Source of the DNA: Muraenolepis orangiensis
Taxonomy: Eukaryota > Chordata > Actinopteri > Gadiformes > Muraenolepididae
Assembly: GCA_027704905.1 (NCBI GenBank)
Contig: CM051015.1
Location: 15,438,192 to 15,502,191 of the forward strand
Direction: 5' to 3'
DNA length: 64,000 nt
A program made the translations under genes and the position numbers. Below are positions 12,370 to 23,912 of the stretch, piece after piece (the first letter of the stretch is position 1; each line of letters starts with the position of its first letter). The notes under the pieces are model-generated. The model was not told the DNA's origin, did no database searches, and was given only the letters and a program-made list of their open reading frames with translations.

Positions 12370-15300
12370 GTATCCCCCCCTGAGGGGAGGCACCGGACGA
12401 CCGCCCCAGAGCCCCCGGGTTCTCCCGATAGAAGTCGTCCAGCAGGGAGGGGTCCACGAGATAGGAAGGGGGTACCCAGCTCCGGTCCTCCGGACCGAAG
12501 CCCTCCCAATCCACAAGGTACCGGAAACCCCGCCCCTGGCGGCGGACGGCGAGGAGCTTACGGACCGACCATACCGGATCTCCATCCGCCAGGACCCGGG
12601 GAAGCGGAGGAGCTGTAACAGGGGGAGACAAGGGACTGGAGGCCACGGGTTTCAGCTGAGAAACATGAAACACGGGGTGAACCCGGAGAGACGGAGGGAG
12701 AACCAAACGCACCGCAGAGGGGTTAATGATTCGATCCACGGTGTAGGGACCAACATAACGGGGATTCAACTTACGAGTCGATGTCTGGGAGGTCTGGAGG
12801 GGCAGGTCCCGGGCCAACAGCCAAACCCTCTGACCAGGCTGGTAGACAGGGGCAGGCACCCTCCGCCGGTTCGCGGCAAGCCGGGCCCGCTCCGTGGCCC
12901 GGAGTAGTGCGGCCCGGGCGGCCCTCCAAATGCGTCGACACCGGCGGAGGTGGGCCCTGGTGGTCGGGACCGCCACCTCCAGCTCCTGTTGGGGAAACAG
13001 CGGGGGCTGGTAGCCCAGGGAACATTGGAACGGGGACATACCAGTAGCGGAGCTCTCCATAGCGTTGAGGGAGTACTCCACCCAGGGCAGGTACTTGGCC
13101 CAGGAGGTGGGGTTACTCGAGGTGACGCAACGGAGAGCCGCCTCGACGGCCTGGTTGGCGCGCTCCGCCTGCCCATTGGACTGGGGGTGGTACCCCGAGG
13201 ATAGGCTGGCCGTGGCCCCAATTCCCTTGCAGAAGGCCTGCCACACCTTGGAGATGAACTGGGGACCGCGGTCGGACACAATGTCAGAGGGGATTCCATG
13301 TAGGCGGACCACATGGAGGGTCAGGAGGTCCGCTGTTTCGGCCGCCGAGGGAAGCCCTGGGAGGGAAACAAAATGAACCGCCTTGGAGAAGCGATCGACC
13401 ACGGTCAGGATGGTGTCACAGCCTTGGGAAACAGGAAGCCCCGTAATAAAGTCCATGGCAATGTGGGACCATGGGCGACTGGGAACGGGGAGGGGGTGCA
13501 GGAGACCTGCTGGAGGGCGATGCGAAGCCTTGCTCCGGGCGCAGGTGGTGCAGGCGGCTACAAACCCCCTGACATCCCTCCTGAGAGTGGTCCACCAGAA
13601 CCTCCGGCTGATGAACTCCGCCGTCCGCCGCTCCCCGGGGTGACAAGCAAAGTGGCTGGAGTGGCCCCACTCCAACACCTGCGGGCGGACAGCAAGAGGC
13701 ACAAACAACCGGTTACAGGGACCGTTACCTGGGTCTGGCTCGGCCCGCTGGGCCTGTCTCACCAGCGGCTCGATGGCCCAGGTGACTACACCCACCACCC
13801 GGGCTGAGGAAAGGATGGTGTCGGGGTTCTCCTTGACGGCAGGACCCTCCCCCGGGGACTGACGGGAGAGGGCGTCAGCTCTGACGTTCTTGGAGCCCGG
13901 ACGGTAGGTGAGGGTGAAATTGAACCGGCTGAAGAAAAGGGCCCAGCGGGCCTGCCTGGAGTTGAGCCTCTTCGCCGTCCTCATGTAGGCCAGGTTCTTG
14001 TGATCCGACCACACAATGAACGGTAGCTCAGCTCCCTCCAACCAGTGTCTCCACTCCTCCAGGGCGGCGTGAACCGCCAACAGTTCCTTGTTGCCCACAT
14101 CATAGTTCCTCTCAGCGGGTTCGAAACGCCGAGAGTAATAGGCACATGGGTGGACCCTGTGGTCCTCCTCTGACCGCTGTGAGAGAACGGCTCCGATGCC
14201 TGTGTCAGACGCATCTACTTCGACGACGTACTGCCTCGCCGGGTCGGGGTGGACGAGAACCGGGGCTGTGGTGAATAAGCTCTTGAGTCGGCGGAAAGCC
14301 GATTCCGCCTCAGGTGTCCACACGAATGGTCGAGAGGAGGAGGTGAGGGCGTTGAGGGGGGCAGCCACCTGGCTGAACCCCTTGATGAACCGCCGCACAA
14401 AGCCTGCAAAACCCAGGAAGCGCCTGAGCTGCGTGCGGTCAGTAGGGCGTGGCCATTCCTCCACCGCCTTGATCTTGGCGGGGTCTGCACGCATCTGTCC
14501 ATCCTCCACCACGTTGCCGAGATACGTCACCGAGTTGGTGTGGAAGACGCACTTCTCAGCCTTCACATAGAGCCTGTTCTCCAACAGCCGTTGTAGCACC
14601 AGGCGGACGTGCTGGTGGTGTTCCTCCATGGACCTAGAGAAGATCAGGATGTCGTCCAGGTACACCACCACAAAGATGTCTAGCATGTCCCTCAGCACGT
14701 CATTCACCAGGCCTTGGAAAACTCCGGGGGCATTGGACAGACCGAACGGCATGACGCGGTACTCATAGTGGCCGAGATGGGTGTTGAAGGCCGTCTTCCA
14801 CTCGTCACCCTCCCTGATCCTGACCAAGTGGTATGCGTTACGAAGGTCCAACTTGGTGAACACCCGGGCGTGCGTGAGTGGCTCGAAAGTGGAACTAAGA
14901 AGTGGCAGGGGGTACCTATTCTTCACCGTGATGTCGTTCAGTGCCCGATAGTCTATACAGGGCCTCAGGCCACCGTCCTTCTTAGCCACGAAGAAGAAGC
15001 CCGCTGCGAGGGGCGAAGACGACGGCCTTATAAGGCCTGAGGCTAGGGACTCAGCGATATAGTTGCGCATCGCCTCCCTCTCCGGCTGGGAGATGTTGTA
15101 GAGCCGCCTCTTAGGAAGGGCGGCCCCAGGAAGGAGGTCGATGGGACAATCATAAGGCCGGTGAGGGGGGAGTGAGAGGGCTCTGTCCTTACTAAACGCC
15201 AGAGAGAGGTCGTGATAAATGTGAGGCACCCCAGTGATATCTGGTGGAGAGGACACAGGCCTGGAACCGCTGGACGGAGACAAGGCGGAACGCAAACAGG

Positions 15301-15738
15301 TAGCGTGACAAGCTGTACTCCAGCCCAAAACCCGCCCAGATGCCCAGGAGATGTGAGGGTCGTGCCTCTCCAGCCAGGGTCTACCCAACACTAGAGGCGC
15401 CGTGGGGGCGTGCAAAACAAAAAAACGAATGGACTCAGAGTGATTTCCCGAAAGAGTGAGTGTGAGAAGGTCAGTAGCGTGCGTAATAGTACCCAAAGAA
15501 TGCCCATCTATGGCCCGAGGAGAGAGGGTGCGATCTAAAGCCACCAAAGGGACACCCGCCTGTCGGGCTAGAGTTACATCCAGTAGACACTCGTCGGCAC
15601 CCGAGTCAATGAGGGCGCCAACCGACAAGGTCTCCGTACCCCAGGCTAAGGTGGCCGGAAAAAGACGATTTAACGTACTAAGGGGCGGGGAAAAAGATGT
15701 TTTGCTCACCCGTATGCCCCTTACTGGCGAGCTTGGTC
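12296..15738 (-). CDS. pol: Gypsy Pol polyprotein with chromodomain
   Basis: The open frame extends upstream to an ATG at 15796, but expression is expected by -1 frameshift from gag at 15745-15739, so pol begins in practice near residue 18 of that frame. Domains (numbered from the ATG): aspartic protease with ALIDSGADE (DSG 64-66) and LGRPWL (137-142); reverse transcriptase about 255-430 with LDLRNAY and catalytic YLDD (379-382); RNase H about 523-646 with D528, E571, D598 and D641; integrase zinc finger H715, H719, C749, C752; integrase core D782, D842, E878; a GPYT motif near 1016; a chromodomain about 1076-1125 (YLVDWEGF, SWVP). 1166 codons is full length for a sushi-type pol, with no stop or frameshift. 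The chromodomain is expected to guide integration to particular chromatin. The last residues are encoded inside the 3' LTR. Confidence 0.95.
12370..12383 (-). promoter_or_regulatory. Polypurine tract for plus-strand priming
   Basis: Immediately upstream of the 3' LTR on the minus strand the sequence reads CAGGGGGGGATAC. A short G-rich purine run at this position is where plus-strand DNA synthesis is primed in LTR elements. Assignment rests on position and composition. Confidence 0.7.
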
Positions 15739-16854
15739 GTTTGGGCGGGTTGGGCAGGATCTGACATAATGTCCCTCCTTCCCACAGTAGAGGCACTGTT
15801 GGTGGGACATCCTGTACTCCTTTTGTCCTGCCGAAAGGTGGGATCGGCCAATCTCCATGGGCTCCCCGGGCCCGGACGTCGACCTGTCAACAGACAGCGC
15901 GTGCTGAAAAGGGGGCGTGGCCAAGCCCGCCGCGGACTGTGTGGCGGTCGCCGAGGCAGAGCGACCGGGAGCCGGGCAAAGGAACGAACGCTGGGCTCGG
16001 TCCAAACGGCGTTCACGCAGCCGTGTGTCCATTTGGAGTGCCAGTGTGATCAACTCTCTCAGCGTCTCCGGGCTGTCTCGAACGATGAGGTCCTTGACGG
16101 CGTCGCTCAAGCCCTTGCGATAGAGACAGAGGAGTGCTCTATCGTCCCAACCACTCTCTATTGCAAGGATCCGGAACTCCACCGTGAAATCGGCCACCGA
16201 GCGAGACCCCTGACGGCAAACTAGCAGCCGGCTTGCAGAATCCAGCCCGTCTAATGGATGGTCGAAGACCGCGCAAAACTCTTGCTTGAATAGGGGGTAA
16301 TCGGTGGCATAACCCCCGTCGCTGTTCACCGCGGCTATCGCCCAGCTGAGAGCTCTGTCGGCAAGGAGGGACATCACAAAAGCAATCCTGGCCCCACCCG
16401 AGGAATACTTGGACGGCTGATGTGTGAACAGCAACTCACACTGAGCTATGAACCCCCGGCACTGGTTCAAATCGCCCCCGAACGATCTGGGGCTAACCAA
16501 GCTGGGCTCGGCGCAACCGACTGACCCTGCGGGGACATCGGGGCCAGCTGGGACGTAGGACGGACTGGTTCCCGGACCGGAACCTGGATAGGTGCTGACG
16601 GCTAACGCGTCCAGAGATCGCTGGATGGACGCTAGGGCTCCGGTCATAGCATCCACCTTGGCGGCGAGACTGGTGACCGTACTGACGGTAGTCTGCGACG
16701 TGTTCTCCAGCACCGCAATCTGGGACTGGACCGAGGGAAAAGCCTTTCCCAGTTCGGCCTGCAGTTGGGTAAGCTCGATGGCTTGTTCTGTTACAATCTT
16801 GCGTAACTCGGAAGGTGTCCCGTGCCCCGCTTCTGGGTTCCCGGCTTGGCTCAT
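15721..16854 (-). CDS. gag: Gypsy Gag, capsid and nucleocapsid
   Basis: 377 codons, starting at the ATG only 18 nt downstream of the 5' LTR. The N-terminal quarter (about 15-80) is a helical, probably coiled-coil, segment (ELTQLQAEL, QSQIAVLE). The capsid region (about 120-285) has the sushi/PEG10-like order: FGGDLNQCRGF, a QCELLF helix, the SLLADRALSWA segment, then FRILAIESGW. An EPMEIG motif (331-336) precedes one zinc knuckle, C354-x2-C357-x4-H362-x4-C367, for RNA packaging. Stop at 15721-15723. The protein assembles virus-like particles in related elements; that role is inferred here from family. Confidence 0.93.
   Translation of the reverse strand: MSQAGNPEAGHGTPSELRKIVTEQAIELTQLQAELGKAFPSVQSQIAVLENTSQTTVSTVTSLAAKVDAMTGALASIQRSLDALAVSTYPGSGPGTSPSYVPAGPDVPAGSVGCAEPSLVSPRSFGGDLNQCRGFIAQCELLFTHQPSKYSSGGARIAFVMSLLADRALSWAIAAVNSDGGYATDYPLFKQEFCAVFDHPLDGLDSASRLLVCRQGSRSVADFTVEFRILAIESGWDDRALLCLYRKGLSDAVKDLIVRDSPETLRELITLALQMDTRLRERRLDRAQRSFLCPAPGRSASATATQSAAGLATPPFQHALSVDRSTSGPGEPMEIGRSHLSAGQKEYRMSHQQCLYCGKEGHYVRSCPTRPNDQARQ
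15739..15745 (-). promoter_or_regulatory. -1 ribosomal frameshift heptamer C CCA AAC
   Basis: In gag frame the minus strand reads CGC CCA AAC GAC, so the heptamer C_CCA_AAC has the canonical X_XXY_YYZ spacing. It lies within the gag-pol overlap, 18 nt before the gag stop. Slipping by -1 gives CCC AAA CGA and enters the pol frame, which then stays open to 12296. Coordinates confirm pol is in the -1 frame relative to gag. Any downstream stimulatory pseudoknot was not folded. Confidence 0.85.
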
Positions 16855-16860
16855 TTTTAG

Positions 16861-16871
16861 GCTTGGTTATT
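16861..16871 (-). promoter_or_regulatory. Self-priming primer binding site
   Basis: The minus-strand leader next to the 5' LTR reads AATAACCAAGC after one G. It does not start with the TGG expected for pairing with a tRNA CCA end. Its reverse complement, GCTTGGTTATT, occurs in the LTR on the minus strand at 17077-17067, an exact 11-nt match. Tf1 and related sushi elements prime with the first 11 nt of their own RNA, so the match also predicts the RNA start at about 17077. Confidence 0.8.
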
Positions 16872-16872
16872 C

Positions 16873-17198
16873 TGTTAGACCCCAACGAGACCGAGGAACC
16901 AAATGTGCCAAAGAACCCAGAAGTAGCGAGACACGGACACTCAAAGCAAAGGAAAAAATGTCTTTACTGTTATCTCCAACATCAAAAACATAAACTGGGC
17001 AGGGTTGGACAGGATACTTGGCGAGGTAGGAGCTGGAACAAGCAGTCTCTCGTGATAGTGGTTCACAATAACCAAGCGCCCGACGTCGGTCCTCGGCAGC
17101 CTAAAGAAGGGTAGATCCCAGGTGTTAATTAGTCTCAGTAGGCCTGATTATGATGGGCAACACCTGGGATCGATTAGAGCGTGGGGGGAGGCACAACA
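16873..17198 (-). repeat. 5' LTR of the Gypsy element
   Basis: 326 bp, same sequence as 12044-12369. By the self-priming logic, U3 would be about 17198-17078 and R would begin at about 17077. A weak AT-rich TTCTTTAG sits roughly 26-31 nt upstream of that point on the minus strand and could serve as a TATA substitute (inference). Confidence 0.95.
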
Positions 17199-18172
17199 CC
17201 CCCAACTGATGTCTCCAGGACATCAGGAGCTGGATGCAACTTCCTGAAACTCAACGGCAGCAAAACCGAAGCCCTGCTCATTGGCACCAAAACCACCCTC
17301 TCCAAAAGTCCATCCGCCCCTGCCTCCAACCTCATCATTGAGGGTTACTTCATTCCCTTCTCCGGCCAAGTTAAGAGCCTTGGTGTCATCCTGGACAGAT
17401 CCCTCTCATTTGCACCCCACATAAATAACATCACCCGGACTGCTTTCTTCCACATACGCAACATCTCCAGACTCCGTCCATCCCTGTCTCAATTAAACAC
17501 TGAAGTCCTGGTCCACACATTCATCACATCCCGCATCGACTGTAATGCCATCCTCTCAGGGATTCCCACCAAACTCATCAATAAACTTAAAATCATACAG
17601 TCCAAACTCTGCAGCCCGGATCATCACCCACAACAAGTCCTCTGAACACATCACCCCCATCCTCATCCAACTGCATTGGCTCCCTGTTCAATCCTGTATC
17701 AACTTCAAAAACCTACTCCTCACAAAGCCCTACATAACCTGGCCCCCCCTATCTGGCTGACTGTCAGGAGTTCACCCCCTCTCGCTCCCTCCGCTCATCC
17801 TCTGCTGGTCTGCTAACCGTCCCCACCCCAACCTCGTCACCATGGGTGCTCGGGCTTTTAGCTGAACTACTCCCAGACTCTGGAACTCTCTCCCCCCACA
17901 CATCCGACAGTCTGACACGATTACCATATTCAAATCCCAACTAAAAACCATCAGCCTAAATCAGCCTACTCACTGTAGTGCTCCCCGTCATCTGTTTCTC
18001 CTGGATAACCTGTCCTCATTATTTGTTTACTCTTTAATTGTCTCCTCCATGATTTCCTGTTTGTGTTTTTATCATGTTCTGTTGCCTCTTATTTATTATT
18101 TACCAAATTGTACGGTGTCCTTGGGTGTCATGAAAGGCGCCTAAAACACAATTAATTATTATTATTATATTG
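17199..18172 (+). mobile_element. L2-type LINE, 3' portion downstream of the Gypsy insertion
   Basis: Resumes the interrupted L2 frame: NFLKLNGSKTEALLIGTK, LGVILDRSLSFAPHI, TRTAFFHIRNISRLRPSL, FITSRIDCNAILSG, all standard L2 C-terminal RT and post-RT motifs. Frame breaks after about 17620 show decay. The 3' end has the L2-type tail (GTCATGAAAGGCGCCTAAAA) followed by ATT repeats to about 18172. Removing the Gypsy element and one CCCCC copy restores a continuous frame across the junction. Confidence 0.88.
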
Positions 18173-18199
18173 TTGTTATATCGTTTTATATCAAGTCTA

Positions 18200-18360
18200 G
18201 TCACGTGACCAAAATTGTCATTGACATAGTGACATCACACAGTGGGAGTGTCCTCCCAGATGTTTGATGGATGGACAAGCCTCCCAGTTGGTCTAGTCCA
18301 TCTGGGTGGACACCACTGTGACTGATGTCACTTTGTCAATGACAATTTAAGTCGCATGAC
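18200..18360. mobile_element. Hairpin element (MITE-like inverted repeat)
   Basis: Two arms of about 60 bp (18200-18262 and 18300-18360) are reverse complements with roughly 15-20% mismatch, sharing AATTGTCATTGACA, AGTGACATCA and TCCCAGA/TCTGGG blocks around a 38-nt loop. A structure of this size without coding capacity fits a foldback MITE. I could not define a target duplication. Confidence 0.6.
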
Positions 18361-18362
18361 GA

Positions 18363-18929
18363 TTTTAAAACAGCCTGTAGTGGCTAATCACACTCACACC
18401 TGGTGGCATAATAGGGTCCTTTACGGTTTGGAAGGGATCTATATAATCAAGATCACTGTCTTGGAAATATAATAAGGCCAAGGCCATAGCAAAATATTTG
18501 GTAAAATATCCACGCATTGATTTAAACAAACACCCCTGAATGTTTTTGTTGTTCAAAGTTGTTCAAATTCTTCTCGTCATGTCTTGCCCCTCCTCCAGCC
18601 CCCCCTCTCCACCCTCCAGTGTTTCCTGTTTTCCCGCCGTATCGAACTGTCCTTATCAGCCCTTCCTTCAGCACGCCTGTCCAAAAATGAAACACCTTGC
18701 TTCCTATTGTGCAGATATTCTTTCATTTGTATTTATTTATTTGTGTTTAATCTGTTGGCTCCTATCTGCCACTGCCAAATGTTTCGGCACCTGGCAACGT
18801 GGCCCAGAGTGTATCTCTCCAGCCTCATGGAGAGAACCTCCACACAGAGACCAGTGCTGCTGCTTTCAGGGACTGGGCTAGCTTTATCATCCTGAACATT
18901 CATCTGAATTCTTGTATCATTATACAAAT

Positions 18930-18961
<32 letters not shown>

Positions 18962-19049
18962 TAAATTATTTTTAAGTTATGTCTGTCTCAGTTGATACAG
19001 TCGGGAGGATGGGAGGGTGAACAGGGTGCAAAAGGGTTTGCTGTGTTTT
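18363..19049. other. Non-coding, with (ATT)n
   Basis: Contains (ATT)n at about 18928-18956. A frame at 18540-18881 has no recognisable homologue, and no splice-flanked exon was seen. Confidence 0.5.
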
Positions 19050-19230
19050 CTATAATTGTTCACTGTATAAGAACCAGCACTGGGTCCTCCCACGCCCACG
19101 GGCCTGGATTCAGGAGTGGGGGAGAGCGGGAGCGAGGAGGGAGTATGTGTGGCCACACATGGCAGCACATCATAGAATCCAACTAGAATAGAGCATAACA
19201 TGATTTACCTGCTCACTCCGCAGCTCCAGC
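19050..19230. repeat. 180-bp repeat, copy A (inverted partner at 23735)
   Basis: Nearly identical (a few substitutions and a 6-bp length difference) to the reverse complement of 23735-23912. Shared words include TATAATTGTTCACTGTATAA, GTGTGGCCACACATGGCAGC and GAGCATAACATGATTTA. Family not recognised. A (CT)n microsatellite starts at 19240. Confidence 0.85.
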
Positions 19231-20687
19231 TGAGCCCCATCCTCTCTCTCTCTCTCTCTCTCCCCTTCCCCGAAGTATCCAGCGATCTGCCAGTGATGCT
19301 GTCTGTGCTGCCGCGGGTCCATAGAGTTGTATCTGTATTCCAGCAATAGGATAGAAACAGAAGAAGACCTCAGAGCCATGGTGCATTATACTAGTAACAG
19401 TCTAAACTTCTGTTTCACAGCAACAGGATATCTATTGACCACATCTGATATTCGGTGGACTATTTCCAGCAACCGCAGACCCCTTTCTTAACTTCATGCA
19501 TCTGAGCAATCACATGTGGTTAGTAGTTCTCCTTCTCCTTCTTAAAAGGGAAGTTCTTAGAACAGACACTCTTTTGAGGTTTTTCTTAGTGCTGCCGCGG
19601 TGTGGTATCCGTCTAGTTCTGGCTCTGGCTTATCGTTGTGGTGTATTGGGTGTATTGTATCCTTCATAATAGCAAGCTGCTTCCCTGTATTATGCACATA
19701 CAGACACTTGTAGTGTGTCGGTTTGCTTTCTCCCCTGGTCTGACATGACTGGTTATCATAACAGCCCTCAGGAGGTACAGTCTGGCTACTGGAGGGGTTG
19801 CTGGCTCCATTCTCCGCATCAGTGTCCTTCAAGTGTTCTTGAGAAACACACGTGACATAGCATCGCAGGCTCCACGCACACCCCTGACTGACTGATTGTC
19901 TGTCTGTGTCGGTCTGCATTCGTGCATGTTTGTCTGTCTGCGTGTGTTTGTGTATGTGTGTCTGTATGTCTGTGTGTGTCTGTCTGCTTGTTTTTCTTTG
20001 GGTGTGTGTGTGTTTGTGTGTGTGTGTGCATGTGTGTGTCTGCATGTGTGTGTGTTTGTGTGTGTGTGTGAGGATGAATCTGATAGCAGTTCATATACAA
20101 TGCCTGTCTCTGGTTGCTTTTACAGTGTAGACAAATGTTAATGTTTAGGAAAGAACTGAACATGTGTTCTGACTGCCTTTAAAATGCTCCAACCGGTCGG
20201 TGCCAGCTTTTGCAAGTGCGCTCTGGTAAACTGTTGTTGCACTACTGATGAGCTATCACACAAATAACATTGATGGATCAATGCCTTTGTTTATGGCTAC
20301 CACACTAGTCTTTGTAATGGTTCCTGGTGAGGCCCAGGTTGACGTGTTGTTGCAGTCTGGCTCTGGAAACATCCAGGGATTGATTATTATTTTGTTCAAT
20401 TTAGATGAATGAATTGCATAGGCAGTTGTCTGAAGGTATGTTGGCAAGGCTAAGCACAATGGAAATATACAGATCAGTAGTGGAGTCACCAGGAGTTTAA
20501 GTGCTATTCTACAAATGAAAACACATTCAGAAGTAATGAAGCCAAACATTTGTGCTGATGGTAGACATATTCTCCCTGAAGGTGGAGGAGGTGTTTGAGT
20601 AATCAAGTGTGCTACTCCACTTCTAAAACTCTCTCCACCCACACCACAATCCGCAGTGTTGGAAACTCGTCCCTCTGTTCTTACCAG
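19231..20687. other. Non-coding upstream of the first recognised nckap5 exon
   Basis: Holds (CT)n at 19240-19262 and a degenerate TGTG/TCTG-rich tract at about 19900-20072. Otherwise unique-looking. No further nckap5 exon was recognised here. It is probably intronic, because the vertebrate protein has an N-terminal coiled coil not encoded in this window. Confidence 0.5.
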
Positions 20688-20802
20688 GTCTCCCGTTGTG
20701 TTTGAACACAGCATGGAGGCGGCGGTGAGGACTCTGCTTCAGAACCCGGACTCGCAAGAAGGCCCCAAAGTTGACCCGTTGGACCTCATGAAAGCATATA
20801 AG
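20688..20802 (+). CDS. nckap5: nckap5 exon (MEAAVRTLLQ)
   Basis: Ends ATATAAG|GTACCT in phase 0. The part 20713-20802 encodes 30 residues starting MEAAVRTLLQ and ending DLMKAYK, matching the METVRNLLQ segment that follows the N-terminal coiled coil in vertebrate NCKAP5. Two acceptors are possible: TTCTTACCAG|G at 20688, with a good pyrimidine tract, or GAACACAG|C at 20712. They differ by 24 nt and keep the frame, so both could be used. The internal ATG at 20713 could also act as a start if a transcript begins nearby, but I see no promoter. Confidence 0.82.
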
Positions 20803-22115
20803 GTACCTTTCTGACCTTTTAGTTGTATTGTATATGAACTGAGCACTATTCAACCATTGAACTTCTTTATAAGTTCTCCCAAACATCTACCCTTCTTCGT
20901 TCACACTACCTGTAGCTGCTCGCATTCAGTTCAAGACCGTAGGTGCTAGCGTACAAGGCAGTCTGGTGACGAGTTGTTCGCTTACCTACCTTTGTTGAAC
21001 GCACAATTTTAAGTCGCTTTGGATAAAAGTGTCTTCTAAATGACTAATGTCAATGTAATTAAGTGTTCGTTTTGTCCTTCAAGGCTACAACACAGACGTT
21101 TGTTAAATGACTCCAAGAAAATAACTTTCAGAAAATCTCCAGAGAGTGCCAAGACTTTCAATTGGAACTGGTATGGCTTATAATGCCATTAACCCAAAGT
21201 ACGTTTTTACAGTGAAAATAACTTTTTATGTGATGGAGGCCTCTTGTGTACTTTTAAAATGCATAGTGTGGTCACTGCATAAGCTACTGTAAGCTACTAT
21301 AGTGATGTATACAATAAAGCCATAGCTATAATATATCTTAAGAGCCAATGGGATACAATTAAAGTTCTAATTAACAATGGCTGTGCTCCCCCCCCCCACA
21401 CACACACACACACACACATTATGAAATGCAATTCAAAAGCCACATAACAAATGCAAATTAGCCTGATATCCATAATATGTTGTAATTAGTGGTGGGCTTC
21501 TTGTAATTGGCCGTTATCAATGTCAACTGCCTTTGTTATGCTTTTGTCTACTCTACCCTTTTCTTTTCATTCTGACACCAATTATTATTTCTCTCAGATA
21601 TATTTAACAACTGGAGGTGCCTTTTAGAGAACCCATCTTGTCACAGGCTAAAAACCCACCTGTACAGGAAACACTACCCTGACCCTTCCTCTTAGCACTT
21701 GTCTATTGGCTTCACTATTTGTCATTGTCGCTGTTTGATGAACTTATGTCAATAGATTAGATTCAAATAGATATTGTCATTGCACAGAAAATTGCACGAA
21801 AATCTAGGCAGCCAATTTATTGTTATTTTACATGAGCCCTGGCTCTGCTCTTGGAGGCTTGCCTACCTATGCGGAATGCACTGATTGTAAGTTAGGACAG
21901 AAAAGTCTGCTTAATGATCGAAATATAATGTAATAGACTTGTGTAAAACACACACTCCTGCATCCATAAAGTCAGACGACCAACTGAAAGAAAGTTGAAA
22001 ACATTAAATATCCCGCCACATCTCAGTGTGCCAGCTCTTGCCTCATCTTGTAATCTAAGTGTTAGTAAGCTCTCTCTCTGATGACGACCCCCCCCCCCCC
22101 CCCCTCGTTCACCAG
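20803..22115 (+). other. nckap5 intron with SINE tail and short repeats
   Basis: Contains a SINE 3' tail at about 20930-21060 (AAGTCGCTTTGGATAAAAG, then TCTTCTAAATGACTAATG), a short C/CA tract at 21390-21417, and a possible LINE 3' relic at 21630-21740 (CTAAAAACCCACCTGTACAG). It ends in a run of about 18 C just before the next acceptor. Confidence 0.55.
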
Positions 22116-22244
22116 GACAAGCTCCTGGAGGAGATGTGGAAGCAACAGGACAGTCTGGAAGCACCACCCGCCCCCGCCAGGCCGGAGGAGACGGAGCATC
22201 CTACCGACAGCAGACCGCTGCTGGAGCGCCTCAGAGCTCTGGAG
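22116..22244 (+). CDS. nckap5: nckap5 exon (DKLLEEMWKQ ... LLERLRALE)
   Basis: 129 nt, 43 codons, phase 0 at both ends. Acceptor GTTCACCAG|GAC, donor CTGGAG|GTAATC. The C-terminal LLERLRALE is the conserved start of the coiled coil shared by NCKAP5 and NCKAP5L; the middle is a poorly conserved, acidic and proline-rich linker. The acceptor pyrimidine tract is almost entirely C, and the (CA)n repeat begins 4-5 nt after the donor, an unusual setting for a constitutive exon. Confidence 0.9.
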
Positions 22245-22248
22245 GTAA

Positions 22249-23734
<1,486 letters not shown>

Positions 23735-23912
23735 GCTGGAGCTGCGGAGTGAGCAGTTAAATCATGTTATGCTCTTTTCTAGTTGGATTCTATGATGTGC
23801 TGCCATGTGTGGCCACACATACTCCCTCCTCGCTCCCACTCTCCCCCACCCCTGAATCCAGGTCCGTGGGCGGACCCAGTGCTGGTTCTTATACAGTGAA
23901 CAATTATAGACA
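23735..23912. repeat. 180-bp repeat, copy B (inverted partner at 19050)
   Basis: Reverse complement of 19050-19230 at about 95% by eye. It starts next to a short palindrome CGCAGCTGGAGCTGCGG. Together the two copies flank nckap5 exons 20688-20802 and 22116-22244. Confidence 0.85.

Larger units (their letters stand above)
12044..17198 (-). mobile_element. Complete Ty3/Gypsy chromovirus (Tf1/sushi group)
   Basis: A 5155-bp element on the minus strand, bounded by two 326-bp LTRs (TG...CA ends) that look identical by eye, with CCCCC on both outer sides (12039-12043 and 17199-17203) as a 5-bp target duplication. In transcription order: 5' LTR, 18-nt leader with self-priming-type primer site, gag (377 codons), -1 overlapping pol (protease, RT, RNase H, integrase, chromodomain), purine-rich tract, 3' LTR. 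Both ORFs are uninterrupted. A -1 overlapping gag-pol, a chromodomain and self-complementary priming together define the Tf1/sushi group, known from fungi and vertebrates and ancestral to the mammalian PEG10/RTL genes. No envelope gene. Identical LTRs imply very recent insertion, so the copy may be transcriptionally competent (inference). Confidence 0.95.

Noticed and set aside
12293..13807. Plus-strand ORFs of 88-204 codons across the Gypsy pol region
   Set aside because: Antisense shadows of the GC-rich pol coding sequence.
16815..17114. 99-codon ORF in the 5' LTR, similar to one ending at 12285
   Set aside because: The same LTR sequence read twice; no gene.
19896..20141. Cys/Val-rich ORFs around 19.9-20.1 kb
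   Set aside because: Derived from a TGTG/TCTG low-complexity tract.
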